A stretch of DNA of 60,000 nucleotides from Glandiceps talaboti. Its lineage: Eukaryota; Hemichordata; Enteropneusta; Spengelidae. The stretch is taken from NCBI RefSeq assembly GCF_964340395.1, contig NC_135550.1, positions 23,168,176 to 23,228,175 of the forward strand, in the 5' to 3' direction. The notes beneath the pieces were generated by a model. It was not told the origin of the DNA, did no database searches, and saw nothing but the letters and a program-made list of their open reading frames with translations. The first letter of the stretch is position 1. Each line of letters begins with the position of its first letter. The position numbers and the translations under genes are program-made. Shown here piece by piece: positions 36,924-49,239 of this stretch.

Positions 36924-37770
36924 GTAAGAAAAGTGCCATCGTATTTTATTGATATGTCATGCATATATATGTCATCAGTGAATGCCACTGCACCGTTAAT
37001 TTTTAAAGAAAATCTCTCATCTTTAAAATCTAGCTACGTCTTCACTCAGTCGATCGTCTGATGAACGAACAGTTCACTGTCTGCTAGCTACATTGCTAAA
37101 GTTCTCACTGCCTTGCCAATGCCACCACAGTGTGTCTGACGTACTTGATTTCGGACTTCGTATGTTGCCAAAAGCATTTCCTGCTGGCATAGCGTCCAAA
37201 CGGTACAGGAGGCCCAACTTAAACGAAACTACAAGACCCATAAACACATTTTGTGAAGTCCGTGAAGCTTTTATTCATGGTTTGTTATTGTTTGTCTTTC
37301 AAAAGCATTTCATCAGATGCTACCTCTAACAAATAATAGTTCTCCGGCCTTTCATCGAATTTTCATCGTACACTATTTCACCCGGGCATTTACTATTCCA
37401 ATCTACACTGAAGTACCAGTGCACATCGTTGTCACATATATATGCCAATATACTGTAGTCCAGCAAACAGGCGTATGGATTAAATACCACAAGCAAAATG
37501 TTGAGTTTAGTTTACTCCCAAAGTAGTTCTGTATTTTCAGGCATTGAATATTGACCATGTTTCTATAACTTAGTACCCAGTATACATCTTCAAGTTCAAG
37601 AAATGTTCAAATGTATTATGAGAGACAGATTGATTACAACGCAAGTTAATTGGAAAAGAGAATGGTTATTTGTAATTTTCTCCCAGTTTAGTTATTGTGC
37701 TGTAGGAAAGCAGTCTTGCCTAAAGTATAGCACACACTTTCAATATTGTCAGGTTAAAAGTGTCTGTGTC

Positions 37771-37820
<50 letters not shown>

Positions 37821-40800
37821 TGATTGTGACTGTAGTGTGCTTTTGCTAAGGGGAGTAAATAGGTAAAATCTACCCGACTTCTCCAGTCACTATACCAGGG
37901 TTCCCAAAACATTGTGCAGTGTATGGAAAACTATGCTTTGTTTTTGCAATTATCTCCTTTCTATTGTGCTCAGTGGTCAGAGTTAGCCATGTGAACTGGT
38001 TGGAGAACCCTGGTAACAGAAAGGGAGAAAGTACATGTAGTAAAAATGGCAGTGTTTAACCATAGTCTATGGTAATTAAAACTCTGGTAGATTCTACCAA
38101 CTTACCACCCTTTAAGTAGCAATAACACTGTTGGTACCTTGTTTAGTATTGTATGTGTCCTGAACTACTGCTAATTTCAAGCCCTGCCAAATTTAGCTAA
38201 AGCGTGTGAGCATGTGCATGCATACATGCGGGGTGTGTGAGTGTGTGAAATAGATGTAATACTTTCTTGAATTATTGAGATCATTTAAGAATTTCGACCT
38301 TTCCAAAAAAGCATTGTTACAGAAGTTGTATGTTAGTGCCCTCTACCCCATGAAAACCCAAATATATTTTTAAAACTTGATAGATTTTGCACATATTGTG
38401 TACTCTTGATTTCTTAATGTAAAGGAAGTTGGAAGTCACGATATTGGATTGGGTGACTGAATGTGATAGAATTATTTCCTTGCATGATTATAAAATAATT
38501 GTACAAATTTTGTAAAGTATTGTAAATGTTTTTGTATTCAGTTACTTCAGAAAATGAAAAAAAAAATAACAACCCAACAAGCAAAAAGAAAGACCAAATA
38601 AGTTCATATTTACCCCAAAGCAAGGCAAAGAATAGAATTATTTTGATTGAAATCATATGAGGTGGTGTCTGTTAGTTTCAGTGAAAAAAAAAAGTTTTTA
38701 AAAATTCAGAATGTGGAAGTCATGGTGTATTTGTACATGTCATGACATTATATTATGATACAGCAACTTATCCAGATGTGAAAAATTCCACTTCTGTATT
38801 TTGTAATAGCAAGATTGTTGTCAGTACACCTAGAAAGTACAAGAATCATAAATATTTGCATGGCACAGACTATGAACTGTAATTCTGACTTTCATATTTG
38901 CATGACACAGACTTCATTTGGACTTTCACCAGTTTCACTGTGTTTCACTTATACTGTGGACAGACAGGCTGATACATTGATACCATGTAATTGGCACTGT
39001 TGCATAGTTATCAAATCAACAGCTGCAGCTGCTTGAATTGGATCTGAAGAGTTGGCAGTGTGAGATATATCGCTGTGATGTCAGACAAGATTTAAACACT
39101 GACAGTAGTTCAGCCACGTGTTAGACACAGAATTATTCACCTGGGACTCGATGCATTGTTCATACTTACTGTACTTTTTACTGTATTCCACAAGGAATAT
39201 AATCAACTCTTGTGTATCACAGTTTTGTACGAAATTGTATGGCCTTCCTTGTAGGAATACCAACTATTGGCAATCAAGGTACTTGTTGGTATTTGGTATC
39301 CTGTGTGCCAGTTGGCGAGCACCATTCCATAAAATGAAGGTGAGGTTCTGGAGAGTCATTTCATGATTTGACATCACATACAGTTACTTACGATTTCAGA
39401 AAAACATCAAGTTGTTCTTGTGCATCTATTAGGTATCTTTGCTGTATAACATTGCATCATGGAAGTCAGCAGAAATATTATATTCAATTTGCACAATGAC
39501 TATTCATGGGAGATGTTTTACACTGAAAGGTATAGGCACTCAGGACTCATGAATATTGAGTGTGCAACTTGACTATATTACTCATGCTGACTCCCATGAT
39601 GCAATAGCCAATAGCAAAGATACCCCACAAATGCACAAGATAAATTTGATGCATCTCTAAAATTGCAAGTAATTGTCGGTGATGTAACATCATGAATGAC
39701 TCTCCAGGACCCATAGTTAATGAAAATGTCTCTATTTTCTGGAGTGATGTTCCCCTTTAAATAGTAATAAAGTATGCTACTCTTCTAGAAGTTATGTGCA
39801 ATGTGTTCTGTATATATGAAGGAGCACATTCATATGAAACAGAGAGTGTTGTACATCTAGCATACAGTATGGTGCATTTTCATTTTGCATATGGTATGAT
39901 ATTATGTCTATCGAAGTATAAGTGTGTCATACTTGTACATCCAGCACACAGTATGAAAGACTTTCATTTTATATACCGTATGATACATTCCTATGATAAT
40001 GAAGTAGCAATGTGTCATGCATCCAGTACACTGTATAATGAAATACTTTCATTCATCATGTGGATAGTATGATACATGTATATGTATATGAAGCCTAAAT
40101 GTGTTGTACAACAGGCCTTGATTTTGCATAATATACATTCATTTGATGCACAAGTGTACATGGCACAGCTAGCACACAGTATGAACAAACTCTTTCATTT
40201 TGTATATAGACATTGGTACATGGGACATAATAATCTGAAGTATAAGTGTTTTGTACATCCAGCCCACTATATGAAACACTTATATTTTGTATATGGTATG
40301 ATACAGTATTACACTGAGTCTCATACAACACAAGCATATCATATGTCCAGCTAAAAGTATGGCACTATCATGTTACATATGGTTTGGACTGAAAAACAGT
40401 ATGACACAAATGTACCCTTGTATGTTATGCACACTTGTACAGTGCATGTTACACATACACTACTTCTATGAAGCATGGTACTCATGGCATTCACACATGG
40501 CACTCGCACACTGTCACATCTAGCAGGGTGTGGCTAGCTTGGGTATTGCACACTTGTATGAACTCTTAGAAGTTAGATGGTACATGGTACGTTGGTATAC
40601 TACCATTGCTTTACAGCTATGCACAATGTATAGGTGCAAATGACATTCCCTTTTTTTGCTTTTATTTTTACCATCTTGCGCTGTTGTTGTTTGTTCACAT
40701 CAGCACCAGCTCATTTTCATTCACTTATGCAGAGATGACATGTATCCCTCACTTTCACATCAACATCTGTTGTCTGGTATGTTTTGCTAGGAAAGGTACT

Positions 40801-43800
40801 ATTTACTGAATTCTTTAGACTGTGTTTTCATGAGATACTTTATACTTGTTTATGTAATTATTTAGGGATAATTCACAGATTTTGTATTCTAGCCCATTTA
40901 CTTTCATTTGGGAACGTAAGACCATCCATGTTGTAAAAAGTAAATTTTTGGAAGTTATTGTTTAGCCTATTACTTGTAAATTTTAGTTATACCCATAGTA
41001 GGAACTGTTTAAATGATTCAGGTACCACTCAATGATTGATTCGTAAACCAGGGTTGAATTTACAGGTGTCGGTGGACATATATCAGTTTCTGTATGAGCG
41101 TGTCTTTAATAGTTAAAGATTAAGGATGAAGTATGAGAAATTTGAGTAGACCACAAGTGAAATCACTAGTATAGTGAATGAATAAATGACAACATTCTAC
41201 TGTTTGATTGTCGAGGTTTAAGAGTTCCCGTAATACATGGCACTTGCACTAAATATCAAAACTAGTTAGTAATGGCAGGAAATAATTGGAAAGATTTTCT
41301 CAGACCCATATTCTACTGTAATATTACAATTCCAAAGAAGACATTGAAGGAAAAAGACTCCTTCCTTTACTCAAGTTTGTGTTTAGTATAATTTATGGTC
41401 TTATGAATATTGATATATGGAATTATCTGTACATATATGAAAGTCTCATGACTCACTAGTTGAGCCATGAACTTATTACATGTGTATGTGTTTAGCCATA
41501 TTGAACAAAGTACAACAATAGAAATAATTAGGATAACATAACAATAAGAATCAGGAAATTGACATGAATCTAGTGCAATACGTGCAATGTGAACATGCCG
41601 CGGAGTTGGAGTTGAAGGCTGCCTGGATAACGGTACAATATGAACAGTAGCTGTGGGCTAGTACATAAGTTGAAGGTTGACCTTTGTGTCGTCAACAAAT
41701 ATGACAAAAATATCAGATGGTACAAGTACAATAAACAACAACATTGCAGTGATAGATATCTGAATAGAGCTTGCCATGTAATATGTTCTGAACTTAATTA
41801 GATTCAACAAGTGTGAGGGCGCTTTGCTAATCTCACAAGCAGCCCCTTATCATGTACATGTTGACTTGTATCTTGAATATGCTGCAGCTCAATCAGTTGT
41901 GATTCAGTTTTGTTGCTTCACACAGCCTCAGACCACTAAACACAGAGACACAGCTCAAGGGCTTGGAACTCTATTAATTTATCTTGTTGTCATTTCCATT
42001 AGTCTAGTTCCAATACAGTATTGTTACGATTCATACCTTCACTCATACAGTATAGTCAAGACCCTGGCAAAAGGTGTTAACTATGGTTCAACCCCATACT
42101 AAGTGAAGTGGTAAAAGCGCATGTCACTAGTAATAACAGACTGTGGTCACTGTTCATTAAATATTCATTTGGTACAACTGTTTTGACAATGTCCAATGTC
42201 CAACCAGGACTCCACTGCCAATCTGTTTAAACTAAATCATGTGGGGACACAACAACCTAATCATGTTTATATCAACGCTGCAGGAGGGAGCACAGGAATG
42301 TGTGCTGATTAAGGGAATACAACCAGACGGTGGTTGTGGTTCGGGTACCGTTAGAAACCACATGCACAGTCTGGTCATCCAGACTATATTTCCATAGACA
42401 CAAATGTAAATATCAGTAAATGTATGTTTACATATGAATTGTGGTTGTTTGCCATGTGTGAATGAATGAATGACTAAAACATTAGTGAAAAAAAAACACT
42501 ACCATTTTCTGTTATCCTCAAAAGGTAATGTCTCAAATAGCAAGCCTTGGCTTTTTTTGAAGCATGTCATTAAGGAAATGACAATCAACAAAACAGCAAC
42601 AGATCATGTCCTGATGACATAAAATGTGATTATGGTGTTGTACAGAGTTGGTGTATATAATGGCAGAACCACAAGAGTACACTTAGTGCGAGACAATGGT
42701 GATTTCAGATCTGTCATTTAAAAGAACAAATACATTACTATGAACTACAAACTTATTTTCCAGGGGCTCACAATGACAGGTTATATTTCTAACATGTTGC
42801 AATATGCCAATTTTATTCGATGATTATAAATTCAACAAAAACATCGATTATTGTAGTCATGATAAAATATGATTGTGTCGTTGATGATGATGGCATTTTA
42901 AAAGCTCCTGCTTCATATATGAAAATGAAAATATACAAAGTAACTTATTGAAAACACTTTTAAATGTGCTGCTCTTCACCAATGGCACTTAGAACTGCAC
43001 ATCTGATGATATACTGATCGTATACTGTGGTTTTATTGTAGGAGTTCTTCATATGACATAGGACAAACTGATCCACCAAGATTCCATGCAGCTATCTATG
43101 GTAAAGTTCGAGTGCCCCTTTTGTATCAAGACTGCAGTCAAGACAATAGTCAAACAAAGCATGGTATGTTTTTAATTAAGTAATTGCTAACAATTTTGTA
43201 TTTGATATTGATATATCTGTTGGAGGGGGAACAGGTGTTGTGGGTAATCTATATTATACCATGCATGAGACAGGTTCAACAAAAAATATGGAATATATAC
43301 TCTGGTCATTCTATATCACAACAATGCATGTCCATGTCACGACAACGTGTGTCTACATCGTTGGTTCTGCTGTGTTCGATGTAAGTCAAATTGCTCAAAA
43401 TCACCACGGCTTTCCCTGATTTGTAAAAAATATTACTGGCCATAGTATAATTATATTATTCCCAATATTTTTCTCCATTTGGCCGGAAAATACTTGTGAC
43501 CTTAGGGGTTTTGTCACTACTCATCTAGCGACGCTTCGTGACATGGGCCCCTTAGGTCACTTGTATTTTCGTTGGTTGAACAAAGAAAAATATTTGGGAA
43601 TAATATGTAAATGTCTTGTCTTATTTGGGATAGGGTGTTATTTGTGGTGTTTGTATAATCAACTTCAATAAAATGTTTGTGAAATTGTCAAGCCTTGAAG
43701 GGCAGGTAAGAAATAAACTCTACCAGAGTTCTCCGTGGTTCCCCACCAAACTAATAGTACAAAGTTGGAAATTCACCAGACCCCCACCCTCCTCCTTGTT

Positions 43801-46800
43801 TAAGTGGGTTCCTAAACCTCAAGAAAAACACTTTAAAGTGGCCATATGGATGAGGATTGGGTATTTATTTGGGATTTTAATTTATTACACAATTTTATCA
43901 TGGCCTCTTACCTTAAAAATCAACGTGAAATAACATTGACAAAGTCTGTGTTTGTATCTCAACGCATTGCAAAATACTAAAAGATTTTCAAAAAGTTTAT
44001 TGTACATACAATAACAAATACTTTACACATTTATTAATCTTTTGCAATCTATTGAGTTACAAACAAGGACTTGGCATATGTTGTTTTACATTGATTTTTC
44101 AAGTAGAAGGCCATGATAAAATTATTTCATAAATTAAAAAACGAAAATAATTACCAAAGCCTCATCCATATGGCCACTTCAAATATCAGCATATAATATA
44201 CCGTATTATTTATCTTGGATGGGGCAAGGATGTGATATATGCTTTCAATGTCACTGGGACATCCATATGGATGATGGGAAAAATATCGTTTTATCATATA
44301 ATATGATTCCAGCAACTGAAAAACGCAGCACTAAAGGAGCATAATGAAATAAGAATAATGAAAATATTCATTAAATTATGTTGAAAAATGAGTAAATCTA
44401 CATTTTTATCTTTGTTCTTTTTCTTGTTCTCAGTGCCAGGATCTCAGACAGATGGTGATGGCCGTTTTCGCCCTAAAGTGCCAGGTTTGTAAGCAGTATC
44501 ACATAGAGGGATATGAAATATATATCCTATTAGTTGGCCCGTCCACATTTGGTCTTATTAACAACCTCACAAATTGAACTGTATTGATGACTTGTACTGT
44601 TGTAACTGGAGCCAACTGTGCATATGTTTGTTAGTCGTCAGGCGGGGACTTATGGATTGGTTTCCGTCCGTCTGTCCGTCCGTCCGTCCGCAGCCGTTTC
44701 TAGGAGATGCCTGGACCGATTTTTTTCAAACTTGGTACAGGGGCAACATGCTATGGCATACATATGCACGTCAATATCCAATATGGCCACCTGGCAGCCA
44801 TTTTGTTTGCGAATTTTCCATGTCCAAAGCCATAACTCAGACATGCTTGAACAGATCTCATTCAAAGTTGGTATTAGGACAGTGTTCTATGACATACATG
44901 TGCATATCCATTTTCGTCATGATACAATCCGATATGGCTGCCTGGCAGCCATTTTGTTGGTGCAGTTTTCATGTCCAAAGCCATAACTCAGACAACTCAA
45001 TTGTTACAAGACTGGAATACTCTAGATTGAATTCATGTAAATATAATTTTTTTTTTTTTTTTTTATAGTTCCCCTACTGGCAAAGAGATATAGATTTATC
45101 AGAGTGCTTGGAGAAGGAATCTCAGCAGTTTTAATCCAAGCTGAGGATACATTTAACCAATCTCCATATTCTATGGTTGCTATCAAAATTATGCACACCA
45201 TCTACTATGAGATTGGTCACCAGGTAAGAATCTAATGTTCACTAACCCTGCATAATATCTCATGTACAGATGAAGAATTTAATATTCATTAACCCTGCGT
45301 AATAACACATTTTACAGATGAGTTAATTAATTAATTCATAATATTCTTTCCCACACAATATCAGAAATTTTAGAATTTAAGCTATGAATGAAGAGTTAGT
45401 TAATCCTGGTATATCAGCTTTTTATCAACATTTTTGGACTGAGGACATTTTCTCTTGGCACCTTTTTACCACAATTACGGTAATTTTTGTCAAGGTTTCA
45501 ATCATCCACTAACATAGGAAGGTTTGTTAGAAGACACTGAGCATACTTTCCCCACATGTTTTTGTGATGATCATTGGTGAAAAACCTCAGAAACTTGAGT
45601 TGAGTTTGCTTACTTACGATCCTTCTCAAAAACACTGACATTAACACATTGTGACCCTTCTGTATTTATACATGCACTTTGGAAACAAGGCATCAACATA
45701 TCCCAGTCAGATGTTTAGAACATTGTTAGCATCTTGCATTATTCAAAATGAGCTTGTTTGGACAAATAGATGAAAATAAAGAATAAGAAAAATCAGTGGT
45801 CCATATGCAAAGTTTTGATTAATCGCTCATTTAGGAGTATTTTCCCCACAACAATACATATACCTATCATGTATGTATACACTAGTGAATACAGCAGAGC
45901 AGGTTTCATAAACTGAAAATAGCTGGTACCTAATTTAACTAAATGATGCATATTATTGCCATGATTTTCCCATTGTTTCAACACTCTCACAACATGTAAG
46001 AGGAATCTGGTCAATACACATAGCTGCTCATATAACTTGGACCATGTTAATGCCATTGCTAGGGATTTAGTACACAGTAAACAAGCATCAATCTTTTAAA
46101 AGTTTTCATAGATTGCAATGGATAGCAACATGATATTTGAAGGGAACTTTTTAGGAAACATTTGGGGAACCCTAATGAAATTAACCTGCTCACCTTGAAA
46201 CGTGTGACCAGTTCAATCCCAAAGTGGCCTACTTATGCTGGCACTGATGTTGCAGGTGTGGTTGAGGATGAATCAGTATATAAAAGTGTAATAATTGCTT
46301 ACCTACAGGTCATTGTAATAGGATAAATGTATAATGGCATTAATAATGATTAGTATGACCTACTTTGTTAAACCGGAACAAGGCTGATTCTGAATGGCAG
46401 TTTTATCATGAAAGCTCACAGATTTGTTATTGTCTGTCTTTCTGACTAATTGGAAGACTTTGAGTAAGGCTATGTCTTACTGAGCCTACAGACCATTTAA
46501 GTATTGATGAGGTACTTACTTTTTGTTTGAAACTGTACAGGACAGTATGTAGTTGCCTTTGGTTGTATAATAATCATTTGTCACTGGGAAGACAAACTCA
46601 TCCATGGCTTGATGTGTTGTGTTGTGCCTGAACCTGTATATTAGTAGTCTTGTTCCTATACAGTATTGTAACGATGTATACCTGTGGTTAGAACCACAGG
46701 CTGGTCATCCAGACTAGTTATTTGCGCATCATTTGTGATGGGAAGACAGAAGCTATGTAACATAATACTCATATTAGATATGTTCTGAAAATCTGTTACA

Positions 46801-49201
46801 GTAAGCTAAGGGAAATAGACTGGTTTGGGTTATTCATAACTAGCTTCAAGGAGAAGAAAGTGCCATAGCCCAAGTACATGTATGACCTGTCTGTATTTGT
46901 TTAGTATACATATTTTCTGTTTATTTACTTATATTATTGCATGACTGAACTCAGTTACTGGTACTAGTACTTTAGGAGACAGTTGGAGAGTTGTCAAAAG
47001 ACATTACTTGTAATATCAAATTTCCAAAAGTTATTTGATCCCGTATTTTATAGGATGTTGCTAGAGGCATCTGTGTAATTCTTCCTGGCAAGATAATTTG
47101 ATCTGTGTATGCAGCTTGAGTGTAAAGTCTTTGGTCAAAAGACTAAAGCTTGAAAACTATTTGGTGGATTATTGGCCTAGCTAGCTCTAGTATTTTATTG
47201 CAATTTCCTATGGTGGACTAATATTTGATTAGAATGTCTTATGGGATTCAAGGAATGAAAATGGAAGGTGATTAGCTGCTTGGTATGCAATTAGGTCTAA
47301 GATTGCCATTTTAGGTCAAAGACTGCCTGGTGGATTAATTTGCTCTCAAGTTATGTTCTATTAAGATGAATATATAGATGTATAGATGAAATGTTCACCT
47401 TCAAGGTAAGTAAGGTGATCACATAACTATGTACGGGTATCCAAATTGAGTATAGAATATGACATTTTGACAATTTGTGAAATGACTTAACCCAAAAAAC
47501 ACCCGACTGGCAGATATGTCAAATATTTGATATGGATGTTTCATGATGTGTTGATATGAAAGTATTTCAAAGTAAGATAAGCTTATACTTGGTATTCTCG
47601 GAAGTCTTTGTTTGCCATGCTTGTAATTGACTACTAAGTGATGACTTGTATGTACATTCATGTATTGAGAAGTTATTATCAACAAATGAAAAGTGTACAG
47701 CAGTCCCCATACACCACCACCACCACCACAACAACAACAACAACAACAAATATTATTTGATTACTTACAATGTAAACACTCAATTCAATGTATCAGATAT
47801 GATCTTTCTGTTGGTTACACTAGATCTGTTATTGACCATCACAATCAAATTTTGTAATTGCCTGGTAAGTTATTTCTTGCATATCATTGACATTTTGTCA
47901 CATTGAGAGTGTTCCTTATATCTGTTGGAGTTAAACTTGGAAAGGTGATTGATGTATGATAATGAATGTTTTTGGTGCTCATATGGAGATTGACCTTATT
48001 ATAATCATTTTTGTCTTTCCATCATTTTTACGATGTATTTCAGTTCAATAATACATAGATTTAAAAGTTTAAAGATGTACATCCATATTGTTAATGCGTT
48101 CAATATGGTGATATATGTGAAGGTCCCCTCCATTTCAGTCACATATTACAGACACATTGTGAACATGAATATTAGTACCAAGTATCAAGTACAGTGTTCC
48201 TTTCCATGTATCCTAACAGTCATTATGATGCTGGCTTTTGCCGTCTAAAGTCAAATGTTATGTGAAAATGGTTAAAGTGCATTGTACTGAATTCTATGAG
48301 ACCATAGACGCTACACGTGTAGGGTCTATGATGAGACTGAGAGTGCATGATATTAATCTTGGGCTGCTGAACTGAAAAGTACCATCTTGTAGCTTTGTCA
48401 TTGGGTACAATGTCTTTCAAGAAGATGTGTTGAGTACAAGGGGAACTGTATTATATCGGCACTGATTATTTGATGTCAGTGATACTTTTAGAGAATCACC
48501 ACTCACCAGTGAAATAACTTATTGTGTAACTCCATTGTTGCCAGCATGTTATTTTCTGATATCTAAACTTCATTGACATATAAAGAAAATTTAACTGTAT
48601 GTGACTGTCTTTTAATAGATCTTGCGATATTTAACACACTCATGTAAATTAGGAACAAATCTGACAGCAGTGTAATCTACAACAAATTCCTGTAACCTAC
48701 CACATAGCCATGTAATCTACAACACAGACCTGCAACCAGCAATACAGCCATGTAACTTACCTAGCCCTACAACCAGCAATGCAGCCTTGTAACTTACAAG
48801 TCATGTGACCAACAACACAGCCATGTAACATACAACATAGCCTTGCAACCAGCAATACAGCCATGTAACCTACCCCACCCTACCGTACAACCAGCAACGC
48901 TACTGTGTATCCTATAACAGTCCTGTAACCTATAAGACAGCCTCGTAACCTACAAGTTATGCGACCACAATGCAGCTGTAACCTACAATGTAACAACCAT
49001 GTGACCAACAACGTTGCCCTGTAACTAACAACACAGCCCTCTAGGTACAGTTTTGTAACCCACAACACAGCCAAATAACCTATAAAACAGCTACATGTAC
49101 TTGACCTACAACACAGCTATGTAAACTACAAGACACACCCACAAGCACGGTTGTACAGTTTTATGGATTAATTGTCTACAGACTTTAACTTTGACAGTTA
49201 A

Positions 49202-49239
<38 letters not shown>

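Larger units (their letters stand above)
36924..43041 (+). other. Kinase intron 1 (6.1 kb)
   Basis: Contains a GT microsatellite at 37.77 kb, a degenerate repeat at 39.8-40.4 kb and a 387-bp mobile element at 42000. Outside these I see no exon. Confidence 0.65.

Noticed and set aside
44574-45068. 164-codon plus-strand open frame before kinase exon 4
   Set aside because: It spans a (CCGT)n-bearing interspersed repeat with two internal copies. The overlapping alternative frame is also long. It reflects repeat sequence, not a gene.
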